A DNA stretch of 64,000 nt from Schlesneria paludicola DSM 18645 (lineage in GTDB: Bacteria; Planctomycetota; Planctomycetia; Planctomycetales; Planctomycetaceae): positions 2,132,798-2,196,797 of the forward strand of contig NZ_JH636434.1 in the NCBI RefSeq assembly GCF_000255655.1, read 5' to 3'. A model generated the notes under the pieces. That model saw nothing but the letters and a program-made list of their open reading frames with translations, made no database searches and was not told the DNA's origin. The position numbers were made by a program, and so were the translations under genes. Shown one piece after another: positions 8,128 to 16,928 of this stretch (positions are counted from its first letter, which is position 1; the number at the start of each line of letters is the position of its first letter).

Positions 8128-9822
8128 TCACAGTCGCCCGCTACGAAAGATTCCGTAGACGAGCCAGAGCGCAAGCAGACTCGACAAGACATAGATCGGT
8201 ACGGTCACCCAGAGTGAACCGGCCCCGCGGGAAATGATCAGGGCTGACGCGACGATTAGCGAAGCCACAACCATGCCCACCACCAGGCGATTGCTCGAGC
8301 GTTCCAGTTCAAGAATAAAGTGATCGAGATTCCGATGCTCAAGCTGGATTCGCAGATCATCTTCGCTCAGCTTGCGAAGCGTCCGGCTGACTTGTCCAGG
8401 GATGTCATGTGCGTATTCGAGAAAGAAGCGTGACTCGGTCCAAATCTTTTCGGCCAATCGCTGCGGTGAATAACGCTGCTTAACCAGGCGTTCAACGAAC
8501 GGCTGCAAATGAGCAGCCAGATTGAACTCTGGGTCCAGAGTTCGACCGACACCTTCCAGGGTGACGAAACAACGAATCAGCAGCATCAAACTGCCCGGGC
8601 AACGAATCCCATGGTTCGAAAGAATGGCCACGAAGTCGGACAGTAACCGTCCCACATGCAGGCGTTCAAGTTCGATGCCATAGTAGTTGGCGACGAAGTC
8701 GCGCATATCGATCTGCAGCAATGGTCGATCGACTTCTCGATAGGATTCGCCGATTTGAAGCACCTGCTTCACTGCGTTGTCGACATCCTTGCGGCTGATG
8801 GCCAGCAACAGATCGACAAGTTGCTCACGAGTTCGCTCGTCCAGAATACCGATCATGCCATAGTCGAGCAGACAGATCGTGCCATCACGACGCACGCGCA
8901 AATTTCCGGGGTGCGGATCGCCATGGAAGACCCCAAACTCAAAGACCTGCTTCATGAAGATCCGGGCACCACTGGCGGCAATTTTCGACGGGACGGTGAT
9001 GTCGGGTGGAATCTGGTCAATTTCGTCCAGTTTCAGCGCATCCAGAAACTCCATCGTCAAGACGGCATCCGTCGTCAGATCCCAGAAGACTTGGGGCACG
9101 TAAAGTGTCGGATCGTCACGGAACAGACGACGAAACTCGTCCATCGTCCGTGCTTCGCGGGCGAAATTCAGCTCACGGCGAATGGAGCGGGCAAAATGGT
9201 TGACCAACCCCACAGGATCGAAGATCTGGGCTTCAGCCACATTCCGTTCCAGCAGAACGGCGAGTTCCTGCATCAGCAACAAGTCGCGTTCGACATCACG
9301 GACGGCGGTGGGGCGGCGAATCTTGACGGCCAACTGCGTGCCATTGAAATGTACTGCCCGGTGAACTTGTCCTAGCGACCCTGCGGCGAGTGGTTTGCGA
9401 TCGAAGCTTGCAAACAATTCGTCGACTGACCGTCCCAGTTCACTTTCGATTTGCGCGACGGCATCCTCAGAAGGAAATGGGGGAACGCCTTCCTGCAGTT
9501 TTTGGAGTTCGACCAGCATTTCTTCGGGCACTAGATCCGGCCGGGTGCTCATGACTTGACCGAACTTGATGAAGGTCGGCCCGAGCTTCTCGAGCGTCAT
9601 GCGAATTCGTTCGACAAGACGCAGATGTCGTAGTGGTTCTGGTTTCGTACGGCTGAATCGGCGACACCAGTGATACCAGACGTTGCGCAATCCAATGCGA
9701 TCGACGAGATCGCCGAATCCATGATTCAACAAGACGGTCACGATTTCGCTTGTTCGCCCAAGATTTCTGAGCAAGCGAATAGGACTGGCTTCCAAGTGGC
9801 TCCTCCGATCTCGTGGGCTCAA
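8128..9822 (-). CDS. ABC1/UbiB-family atypical kinase
   Basis: 564 residues. Diagnostic UbiB features are all visible: the KxGQ motif as K86-F-G-Q89, an Ala-rich nucleotide loop (AAGSLGQVHRA, about 146-156) in place of a P-loop, an invariant Lys in AVKIRRP, HGDPHPGNLRV for the catalytic loop and DYG (instead of DFG) for metal binding. Two membrane helices close the C-terminus (LVVGMVVASLIVASALI and PIYVLSSLLALWLVYG). Family members bind ATP and support ubiquinone or other prenyl-lipid synthesis; planctomycetes mostly use menaquinone, so a role in quinone or lipid homeostasis is inferred. It is followed, on the same strand, by nothing closer than 250 bases, and preceded by prs 94 bases upstream. 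Confidence 0.9.
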   Translation of the reverse strand: MSPRDRRSHLEASPIRLLRNLGRTSEIVTVLLNHGFGDLVDRIGLRNVWYHWCRRFSRTKPEPLRHLRLVERIRMTLEKLGPTFIKFGQVMSTRPDLVPEEMLVELQKLQEGVPPFPSEDAVAQIESELGRSVDELFASFDRKPLAAGSLGQVHRAVHFNGTQLAVKIRRPTAVRDVERDLLLMQELAVLLERNVAEAQIFDPVGLVNHFARSIRRELNFAREARTMDEFRRLFRDDPTLYVPQVFWDLTTDAVLTMEFLDALKLDEIDQIPPDITVPSKIAASGARIFMKQVFEFGVFHGDPHPGNLRVRRDGTICLLDYGMIGILDERTREQLVDLLLAISRKDVDNAVKQVLQIGESYREVDRPLLQIDMRDFVANYYGIELERLHVGRLLSDFVAILSNHGIRCPGSLMLLIRCFVTLEGVGRTLDPEFNLAAHLQPFVERLVKQRYSPQRLAEKIWTESRFFLEYAHDIPGQVSRTLRKLSEDDLRIQLEHRNLDHFILELERSSNRLVVGMVVASLIVASALIISRGAGSLWVTVPIYVLSSLLALWLVYGIFRSGRL

Positions 9823-9916
9823 CGTCGGACGCGAGTATATCCTGATTCGGAACCGAAGAAATTCGGAACAAGGTCAACGCCGCGTTTTCGACGCGAACTT
9901 CGTGATCGGTCCGTCG

Positions 9917-10864
9917 TCAATCAAAGAGATAGCTGACCGATTCGTTCCGGTGGATTCGTCGAATCGCTTCACCGAGCAATGGGGCACACGAAATCACTCG
10001 CAGGTTCGGCAGCGTCTGTTCGGGCCGCAGTGCCAGACTGTTCGAGACAACGATTTCCACGATCGGTGCTTCGCGCAGCCGCTCGACCGCTTGCCCACAA
10101 AATACTGCGTGCGTGGCACCGACATAAATCTTGCTGGCACCAAACTGCGCCACCGTTCGTACCGCCCCGACCATTGATCCCGCCGTAGTGATCATGTCGT
10201 CGAAAATGATTGCCGTTTTCCCCTCGATCGGACCACCGATCAGATTCTCTTGCCGCGTCTCGAAGGCACTGGCACGGCGCTTGTCGACAATCGCGAAGCT
10301 GCCACCCAAGTGATAGACGTGCTGCAGAGAACGCTTGATGCTGCCCTCATCTGGACTCACGATAACCAGGTTGTCTTTGGGCAGATTCAATGACCGGAAA
10401 TAGTCATCAAGAATTGGCGAAGCGTACAAATGATCGACGGGACAATCGAAGAAACCCTGAATTTGCGCCGCATGCAGGTCCATGGCCAGCACACGATCGG
10501 CACCAGCCTTCGTGATCAGATTGGCGACCAGCTTCGCCGTAATCGGAACCCGTCCCATATCTTTACGGTCTTGTCGTGCGTACCCGTAGTACGGAATGAC
10601 GGCGGTGATCCGCGCAGCGCTGGCGCGCTTGCAGGTATCGATCAAGACCAGCAGTTCCATCAGATTCTCATTGACCGAAGGCCCCGTCGGTTGAATGAGA
10701 AACACGTCGCGACCGCGGACGTTCGTGTCCAAGCGGACTGCAATTTCTCCATCAGGGAAATTGTCGATATTGATCGACCCCAGCTCAATACTGAGATATG
10801 CAGCAATCTCGGCAGCCAATTTCGGATTGGCGCGACCGCTGAGAAGACAAAGTTCATCGTACAT
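9917..10864 (-). CDS. prs: ribose-phosphate pyrophosphokinase
   Basis: 315 residues, the usual length for class I PRPP synthetase. It makes 5-phosphoribosyl 1-diphosphate from ribose 5-phosphate and ATP for nucleotide, histidine and NAD synthesis in the cytoplasm. Visible signatures: LSGRANPKLA at the N-terminus, FPDGE, VFLIQPT, PYYGYARQDRK with the flexible ATP loop, DLHAAQIQGFF with the metal-binding DLH, SPDEGSIKR, and the PRPP loop IIFDDMITTAGS, where Thr replaces the more common Asp in DDMIDTAGT. It lies between speD and the UbiB gene on the same strand. Confidence 0.95.
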   Translation of the reverse strand: MYDELCLLSGRANPKLAAEIAAYLSIELGSINIDNFPDGEIAVRLDTNVRGRDVFLIQPTGPSVNENLMELLVLIDTCKRASAARITAVIPYYGYARQDRKDMGRVPITAKLVANLITKAGADRVLAMDLHAAQIQGFFDCPVDHLYASPILDDYFRSLNLPKDNLVIVSPDEGSIKRSLQHVYHLGGSFAIVDKRRASAFETRQENLIGGPIEGKTAIIFDDMITTAGSMVGAVRTVAQFGASKIYVGATHAVFCGQAVERLREAPIVEIVVSNSLALRPEQTLPNLRVISCAPLLGEAIRRIHRNESVSYLFD

Positions 10865-11300
10865 GAATGGGGGCGTTCGGCTGGATTCGTGGGAGCGGCA
10901 AAGTGGACAATGATTCTCGAAGAAAGCCGTAGCGGAAGCAAGTCAGCAAGTTTTGATGTCTTCAATTGCACATCGAAAAGTGCGGAGAATGCCGTCGCGA
11001 TACAAACCTTCAGTTCGATGGCACACCATCACTTCGGATATCCAGCTCGCGCCAGTACGCGCGCGGCTCCATCCCGGTCGGAACATCGCTCGTCAGCGAA
11101 GGTGCGGATGTCCCACCTGCAGAAGATTCTCCGCATGAGTTCGCGGCAGAAGGACTTGTGTGCCACTGGCTCTACCAGCATTGATTCCCATTTCGATTCT
11201 GGGACGAACGCAAGCAGAGCCAGTGGCACACTGTGGACCGGCGAAAGGCGGATACATGACCGCGTTGTCCGTACCGATTCTGTTTAATGACGGCGCACCA
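10865..11300. other. intergenic region holding an inverted-repeat element
   Basis: 435 bases between speD (ends at 11301) and prs (starts at 10864). It holds the inverted repeat at 11158-11231 and otherwise no supported gene. The prs promoter should lie in the prs-proximal half but is not obvious. Confidence 0.4.
11158..11231. repeat. inverted-repeat element with 16-base perfect arms
   Basis: GTGTGCCACTGGCTCT (11158-11173) is the exact reverse complement of 11216-11231, with a 42-base centre. The arm core GTGCCACTGGC also occurs at 24901 beside its own small hairpin. It could form a cruciform or a large RNA hairpin at the end of the speD transcript. Short dispersed repeats of this kind are mobile-element-like; no transposase is adjacent. 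Confidence 0.7.
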
Positions 11301-11693
11301 TCATCGAACATTGACGAGTTCGCGCGCGGCCTGTGGCTGCGTCTGCGGGGGCATCACACCACGTTCAAGCTCACGGATGTCGACCGTTTCCGCTTGAAAC
11401 GATTTTCGCAGGACTTCGGCTGCGGCCCTGGGCTTCGTCGTAGAACCGCACGTGAAAACGTCGGCCGCCACATATCCATGCTCGGGCCACGTGTGAATCG
11501 AAAGGTGTGATTCAGACAGCACGGCAACTCCCGTTACCCCCTGCGGACTGAATTCGTGCACGAAGAGATTCAGCAATGTCGCATTGGCCGCATCGACAGC
11601 GTTACGCATCGCATTTTCCACGAGCGCAGCATCATTGATGACATCGCTACAACCCCACAATTCGATAATGACATGTCGCCCCAGATGCTCCAT
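11301..11693 (-). CDS. speD: S-adenosylmethionine decarboxylase proenzyme
   Basis: 130 residues of the short bacterial type (also named SpeH), which decarboxylates S-adenosylmethionine to supply aminopropyl groups for spermidine. The proenzyme cleaves itself between E61 and S62 in LSESHLSIHTWPE, turning S62 into the pyruvoyl group; H67 and C82 (FTCG) are the processing and catalytic partners. The ATG at 11693 gives the usual MEHLGRH start; a GTG at 11705 would add four residues. No spermidine synthase gene is adjacent in the window. Confidence 0.9.
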   Translation of the reverse strand: MEHLGRHVIIELWGCSDVINDAALVENAMRNAVDAANATLLNLFVHEFSPQGVTGVAVLSESHLSIHTWPEHGYVAADVFTCGSTTKPRAAAEVLRKSFQAETVDIRELERGVMPPQTQPQAARELVNVR

Positions 11694-12100
11694 CAATACG
11701 CTCACTTTCTGACGCGGTGTCGGCAGGACCGACAGAAACCTAATTCATCAACCGACACCAACTTGATGGTGTCAACCACAACGAATTCAGCGATCCATTC
11801 ATTTATCGAAGGGACACTGGAACTCAAAAACACCGGCGGTGAAATAAAGATATCACCCAATCACAGGCGGCTGCGCCACTGAAATCGCTCGAAACGAGGC
11901 GATTTTTAAGCAACTTGTCGGATTAATGGGGACCGGCTGCGTGAAGCTTCGAAAACGCGTGCATTCAACGTACAGAGACGCCTGTGCCCCTCAATTCAAC
12001 TGGCGACTACGGTCCCACGTCAGAAACGAGTTCGAACGGGCCATAGATCATCACAAATTGAGGGGGCCGGGTCAATCGGCTCGCGAAAACAGTTGCCGAC
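11694..12100. other. intergenic region, nothing recognised
   Basis: About 400 bases between the end of the double-esterase gene and speD, both on the minus strand. It should contain the speD promoter. I see no conserved frame, repeat or clear hairpin. Confidence 0.3.
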
Positions 12101-14077
12101 TTAATTCACGAGCAGATAGACGATTCGAATCGCATGGCCCTTACTGCGCTGGTCCATCGTCGCACTGTTTTTGAGATCCAGTCGATGTCGACCCTCGGAC
12201 AACTCCGAAGCCAGCATCTTCGCCCAAGGCAAATGCAGGCCTGAGCTCCACTTGGTAAATAGCTCCTGCGTCTGCCACGCCCCTTGATCAATACGATAAT
12301 CCAGGTTGCCGGTGTCGGGCCCTGAGGCCACGAACACCCCCACGGCCGTTCCCGTAAACTCAAATGTCAGGTCGGCTCCTGGCTCGACTGCCACAAGTGT
12401 CGGAACCTTCACAAACCCCTCTCGGGTTCCAGCTCCGTCCGTGGGTTGCCAGTTTTCGATCACCGACCAACCTGACTTCAGCTTGAGATCCCCTGACCCC
12501 AATGCGATTTGGGGACTTACGAGTTGCCCACGAAAGTAGCTGAATGGGTCAAGCGGTGCCGACAGTTCGGGTTGTCGTGGCTGAATAGACTTTGCCGCTT
12601 CTGCATTCCAGGCCGCATCAAATAGTCTTCCGACGGATCTTGCATAAAGTTCGTGACCGAACGGCGACGGATGCAGATCACGAAAGTCGCGTTCCCACGT
12701 CATTTCGCCCGCATGAATTCGTTCCGTCACTTCCTTCGCCAGATCGATCGAGGGAAGCAGATACCGCTCCGCCACTTTTTCGTGATTCGTAATGACCGAG
12801 GGGGTTTTGCCTTGGTTGTATTGTTGAATCTTTCCGGGATCGACGAAGTGCAGCAAGACAATATCCATGTGGGGGTTTGCGATTTTCGCCTGTCGGACAA
12901 TCCCTTCCATTCCTCTCACCTGCTCGACGTCAGAGAACTCATTCGTGTCGTCGTTGACGGCCGCTTCTTCGAACAGCAGATCGACCGGCCCGTTCGCCAG
13001 AACGTCGCGGCGAAAACGGAAGGCTCCAGGCGTCGAACCGAGCGATGAGATGCCCGCGTTGATGAAGTCGAATTGTGTCTCTGGAAATCGGCGTTTCAAA
13101 TCGGCGCAAACCTGATCGCGCCACCCCGGGGCTGCAGTGATGGAACCGCCCAGAAACGCCACGCGTCCAACCTTGTCACGCAGGAATTTCTGGCGCGCAT
13201 TCTCGAGCCCGCCTCGCAATTTGTAGTAGTCGGCACCATACGGAGTTGGTGCCGACTTCACTTGATCCACAAACCCCGTATGCGACAGCACAAAATTGAC
13301 GATGCGAGTTGGATCTTTCAGACTATGGGGATGGTGATTGCAATGCGGCTTCACGATCAGCGTGATTGCCCCCCCAAGTTCTTTGTATCGCTGCGCGACG
13401 AGTGTCGAGTTTTCGGCCAGAGGAACGACATCGTCGGTTTCGCCACAAACATGCAATAAAGGAATTTTCGCGGCGGCCAAGGGTGCGAGATTGTCGACGG
13501 GATTCAGTCGATACGCTTCCGCCTCGGCGTCGTTTTTGAAACCGTACACTCCCTTGAGGCGTTCCCAGTCGGCTGGCGAGCCGACGCCAGTTCCCTTGCC
13601 CGCGGGCCAACTCTTGAAGTCGCAAACCGGTGCATCATTGTAGATGCAGGCGATTTTCTCAGGATTCTTGGCAGCCCAATTCAGCGCAAACAGTCCCCCA
13701 CGACTGAATCCCTCGAGCACAACACGCGGCGCGAGCCCGTACGTTTTCGTCACCTCAGCATAAAGCGCATCCATGGGCTCCATGGCCACTGGCGCCCCAT
13801 ACAGATTCTGCAGATCGATGTAGGCGACATGGAAGCCGCGTTTCAACAATTCGAGATCCGTTTGTGGCTCGTGCCCGAAGAATTCTGTACGCCAGATCCA
13901 CGGCTTACCCGTCGCCGGCTCTTTCGGTTCGATCAGGAAGGCAAGCCGACGTCCTACGAGGAATTCGCTTTTCTGATATCCCTGCCACTCTGCGGCCGAG
14001 ATGTTCGGCTGGGACTCTCCCACCAACGCGAGCACGAACCCACAAAAGAACCAAAGTTGAAACGACAAGACATTCAT
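12101..14077 (-). CDS. secreted alpha/beta-hydrolase fused to SGNH/GDSL esterase
   Basis: 658 residues with an N-terminal signal peptide (about 1-28). Domain 1 (about 35-270) is an alpha/beta-hydrolase: nucleophile elbow GFSRGG, acid loop CGETDDVVP and a His-rich loop KPHCNHHPH supply Ser, Asp and His. Domain 2 (about 290-500) is an SGNH hydrolase: block I is GGSIT rather than GDSIT, NAGISSLGSTPG gives the Gly block, AAVNDD the Asn block and DLHPSPFGH the terminal Asp-His pair. The last ~130 residues look like a beta-sandwich. Two esterases on one exported chain suggest stepwise de-esterification of an acylated polysaccharide such as xylan or an algal glycan; the substrate is inferred. Only a weak binding site precedes the ATG. 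Confidence 0.8.
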   Translation of the reverse strand: MNVLSFQLWFFCGFVLALVGESQPNISAAEWQGYQKSEFLVGRRLAFLIEPKEPATGKPWIWRTEFFGHEPQTDLELLKRGFHVAYIDLQNLYGAPVAMEPMDALYAEVTKTYGLAPRVVLEGFSRGGLFALNWAAKNPEKIACIYNDAPVCDFKSWPAGKGTGVGSPADWERLKGVYGFKNDAEAEAYRLNPVDNLAPLAAAKIPLLHVCGETDDVVPLAENSTLVAQRYKELGGAITLIVKPHCNHHPHSLKDPTRIVNFVLSHTGFVDQVKSAPTPYGADYYKLRGGLENARQKFLRDKVGRVAFLGGSITAAPGWRDQVCADLKRRFPETQFDFINAGISSLGSTPGAFRFRRDVLANGPVDLLFEEAAVNDDTNEFSDVEQVRGMEGIVRQAKIANPHMDIVLLHFVDPGKIQQYNQGKTPSVITNHEKVAERYLLPSIDLAKEVTERIHAGEMTWERDFRDLHPSPFGHELYARSVGRLFDAAWNAEAAKSIQPRQPELSAPLDPFSYFRGQLVSPQIALGSGDLKLKSGWSVIENWQPTDGAGTREGFVKVPTLVAVEPGADLTFEFTGTAVGVFVASGPDTGNLDYRIDQGAWQTQELFTKWSSGLHLPWAKMLASELSEGRHRLDLKNSATMDQRSKGHAIRIVYLLVN

Positions 14078-14104
14078 TCCGTGACGCGCCTCGGAAAGGT
14101 GGAT

Positions 14105-14878
14105 TCAGTTACGACGAACGTCAAACATTCGGACATCCTGAACGCGATCGAGTCTTTCAAGCTGCTGCACGGCACGGCTGCCAGAATACGGTGCCGACGC
14201 CTGCCCAAAACATCGAATTGCACGTACCAGACATTTTCGTTCTGCTCGGGGTCTGTCCAGGGTGCCGAATACGCTCGCCATATTCAACAGATCGAGCCCC
14301 ATGGCACGAAGGTTTCCGACCTGTCGATGCCGACAATAGGCCTGAAAAAGCAGCAATAGGCCCTCTTCGAGGGAATCCGTCGACGCGTGAACGAGTGCGG
14401 CCGTCGCGGTCAGATCGGGATCCGGTTCGTCGTCGGGATCATCGTCCATCAGAATGGCCGTCTCAATCAATGTCTCGGCCAGGTCATGACGTCCGTTGAT
14501 CAACGCATCATTTGCCATTCCCAGGATCTCGGGAGAACCGAGATCCTCTTGCATGACGGTGGCACGCCATTGGAATCGGCGGGCAAGATCCGAATCTCCG
14601 ACCTCACGATAAATCGCAGCAAGGTTGTGACAGACAATCGCAATCGCTGCTCGATCAACGCCATCCAGCACCACAGTGAACGTAGAGATGGCCTCAAAAT
14701 ACCGTTCTTGCTCCGTCAGATAGACCCCATAAGCGATCCGGCTGCGTGGAGTCGCGTCGCACGAAATCGCATCGCAAAAAAGTGAATCTGCGATAGACCA
14801 CTCGTGCCGTTCCGCGCATTCGTCGGCACGCAGGAGAAGTTTCAAAACAACATCGCTTGTGGATGCAGATTGGGTCAT
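14105..14878 (-). CDS. TPR-like helical-repeat protein, unknown function
   Basis: 257 residues from an ATG at 14878 with GGAG 10 bases upstream; longer starts at 14887 and 14938 have poor spacing. The chain is almost all helical, with degenerate tetratricopeptide units (AECAERHEWSIADSLFCDAI, CHNLAAIYREVGDSDLARRF, NMASVFGTLDRPRAERKCL). There is no signal peptide, so it is probably a cytoplasmic scaffold. An acidic DDDPDDEPDPD linker lies near residue 180. The gene is divergent from the small gene at 15281 and has its own promoter with an overlapping dyad (14980-15010). It ends only 27 bases before the esterase gene downstream, so the two may be cotranscribed. Confidence 0.65.
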   Translation of the reverse strand: MTQSASTSDVVLKLLLRADECAERHEWSIADSLFCDAISCDATPRSRIAYGVYLTEQERYFEAISTFTVVLDGVDRAAIAIVCHNLAAIYREVGDSDLARRFQWRATVMQEDLGSPEILGMANDALINGRHDLAETLIETAILMDDDPDDEPDPDLTATAALVHASTDSLEEGLLLLFQAYCRHRQVGNLRAMGLDLLNMASVFGTLDRPRAERKCLVRAIRCFGQASAPYSGSRAVQQLERLDRVQDVRMFDVRRN

Positions 14879-14973
14879 CGTTCGCATTCTCCATTCTGAT
14901 TGAAACCGAAAATCAGAATGAATATCTCCGACCTTCACCTGTTGGGAAAGTGCGGATGCGGCGACCTGAGAGA

Positions 14974-15010
14974 CCGCCTATTATTCCTACAATCTGTAGA
15001 TTGTCAATCT
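14974..15010 (-). promoter_or_regulatory. sigma-70-like promoter with dyad operator in the spacer
   Basis: On the minus strand TTGACA is followed after 17-18 bases by ATAATA/TAATAG. The spacer holds ACAATCT-GT-AGATTGT in plus-strand terms (14989-15004), an inverted repeat with CTACA/TGTAG half-sites. A repressor bound there would block the promoter of the TPR gene. The half-sites recall BlaI/MecI boxes, but with a 3-base rather than 2-base centre. Confidence 0.5.
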
Positions 15011-15280
15011 TATCTTCTGGGCAAACGAAGCTTCGAACGATTGAATGGATCGAGTCATCCTGACGGCCTGTGACGAAAAGTCATTCATATCAGACATTTG
15101 CGAAAACATGCGTACAAACGCACAGAGACGGTCTTAATCGATTTTTCAGATTCTTCTGCTTTTGATGGTCTTTTCGTCACATTCCATCAAGTGGGTCGGC
15201 GGAGGGTGCCGATCTCTGATGAGGCCGCGAGGAGTATGCGCGGTCACTGAATAGCTTCGTCGCTTCGCACCAGGGATGAA

Positions 15281-15502
15281 ATGATGCGACATCGTCTTCG
15301 ATTATTTACGGGCGAGGAAGATTCGGCACAAGATGTCGCCGAAAACGTCACCGTGAAGCTTGCCGATATCTCTCGAGCATTGCAGGATGCAACTCGTTGG
15401 AATCGGACATGGCTTTCCGACTTCGCCGACGACGAGATTCAAGTCTCGTCCGACTTGTACGAAATTTTGTCGACCTACATGCGGCTGCGGCCCGGCGCAT
15501 AA
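15281..15502 (+). CDS. small hypothetical protein
   Basis: 73 residues with CAGGG five to eight bases before the ATG. Composition is normal for a coding sequence and mostly helical (DVAENVTVKLADISRALQDA, DDEIQVSSDLYEILSTYMRL). No signal peptide, Cys cluster or known motif. It precedes the glycerate kinase gene by 58 bases on the same strand and could be the first gene of that transcript. I do not recognise the family. Confidence 0.5.
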   Translation: MMRHRLRLFTGEEDSAQDVAENVTVKLADISRALQDATRWNRTWLSDFADDEIQVSSDLYEILSTYMRLRPGA

Positions 15503-15560
15503 GGCGTTATGCTGGTCGCAAGATCAGGATTTCGCTTTCAGGTCATATCGAGGGTAGGGC

Positions 15561-16928
15561 ATGGTGACTCTGCGACAACAGGCAGAGACCATTTGGCGTG
15601 CCGGGGTGGATGCCGTTGATTCGGCACGCCTTGTCGTCCAATCCCTCCGTCGCGACCAGGACTGGCTCCAGATTTCCGGCGAAGCGATTTCGCTCGCCGG
15701 AATGAATCGGATCGTTGTCGTCGGTGCCGGAAAAGCGGGCGCGGGAATGGCCGCAGGAGTCGAACAGGCTCTGGGCAGCGATATCGTTGAATCCAAAGTC
15801 GTCGGATGGATCAATGTTCCATCCGACTGCGTTCGTCCGCTGACACGCATCCACCTGCACGGAGCACGTCCTCCTGGCGTCAACGAGCCGACGGCCGAGG
15901 GTGTTTATGGCTGTGAAAGAATTCTCGAGCTTGTCGAGTCGCTGACCGACAACGACCTTTGCCTGGTCCTGATTTCCGGTGGCGGCAGCGCCTTGTTGCC
16001 CGCCCCCATCCAAGGGATCACTCTGGCCGACAAGCTGGCCGTCACACGAACGCTCATGCGTTCCGGCGCCACCATTCAACAATTGAACACCGTACGAAAA
16101 CGCCTGTCGCGCGTGAAAGGTGGCGGCCTATTGCGTGCGGCCCCCGCAGGGCGAATGCGGGCTCTCGTGATCTCGGATGTGGTTCATGACCCGCTCGACA
16201 TCATCGCTTCGGGGCCCACAGTGTGCGACCACGGAACGGCTCGCGACGCACTTCAGGTTCTGACCGCGATCGTGGGACGGGATGCCCCCGAAAGCGCGAT
16301 CCCGAACGTGGTCTGGCGCGTGCTTGATGCGCAGGCCAAGGGCACGAATGCACCGATTCAACCGCGGATTTCCTGTAAAAACCTCATCATCGGTAACAAT
16401 GAGACCGCCCTATTCGCTTCGATCGAACAGGCGAAGTCGCTGGGTTTCGACGTGCAGAACCTGGGCTCAAACCGCCAGGGAGTTGCCAGCGAAATCGGCG
16501 TCGAACTGGCCGAACGTTGCCTGTCCGCCGCCCGACACCCTGTTTCGCAAGCACGGTGCTTTATTGGAGGCGGTGAACCGACGGTGAAGCTCGCCCACAC
16601 CGACAAACCACGTCGGGGGGGACGAAATCAAGAGGTTGCCCTGGCTGCGGGTTGTCGTTGGATGCGAGAATCGAAGCCGATTCAGAACATGATCGTGCTG
16701 TCAGGCGGAACGGACGGAGAAGACGGCCCCACAGACGCGGCGGGTGCCTGCTTTGATTCGACCACTCAACAGCAGGCGATCGCGCAAGATCTGAGTCCGG
16801 CTGAGTTTCTTGCGATCAATGATTCGTATACCTTCTTTGATCAAGTCGGAGGACTGATCAAGACAGGTCCCACCCACACGAATGTGATGGATCTTCAAAT
16901 CGCACTCGTCGCCGGCGCCTCATCATGA
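15561..16928 (+). CDS. D-glycerate 2-kinase (GckA/TtuD, MOFRL family)
   Basis: 455 residues. It should phosphorylate D-glycerate to 2-phosphoglycerate, the step linking the serine cycle, photorespiratory-type salvage or aldarate breakdown to glycolysis. Family signatures: GAGKAGAGMAAGVEQAL near residue 55, HLHGARPPGVNEP, LISGGGSALLPAP for nucleotide binding, NTVRKRLSRVKGGGLL, SDVVHDPLDIIASGPT, and a C-terminal MOFRL domain with GGGEPTV, GGRNQEVALAAG, LSGGTDGEDGPTDAAGA and TGPTHTNVMDLQIAL. The stop codon overlaps the start of the next gene by four bases (ATGA, 16925-16928), which indicates translational coupling. Confidence 0.92.
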   Translation: MVTLRQQAETIWRAGVDAVDSARLVVQSLRRDQDWLQISGEAISLAGMNRIVVVGAGKAGAGMAAGVEQALGSDIVESKVVGWINVPSDCVRPLTRIHLHGARPPGVNEPTAEGVYGCERILELVESLTDNDLCLVLISGGGSALLPAPIQGITLADKLAVTRTLMRSGATIQQLNTVRKRLSRVKGGGLLRAAPAGRMRALVISDVVHDPLDIIASGPTVCDHGTARDALQVLTAIVGRDAPESAIPNVVWRVLDAQAKGTNAPIQPRISCKNLIIGNNETALFASIEQAKSLGFDVQNLGSNRQGVASEIGVELAERCLSAARHPVSQARCFIGGGEPTVKLAHTDKPRRGGRNQEVALAAGCRWMRESKPIQNMIVLSGGTDGEDGPTDAAGACFDSTTQQQAIAQDLSPAEFLAINDSYTFFDQVGGLIKTGPTHTNVMDLQIALVAGASS

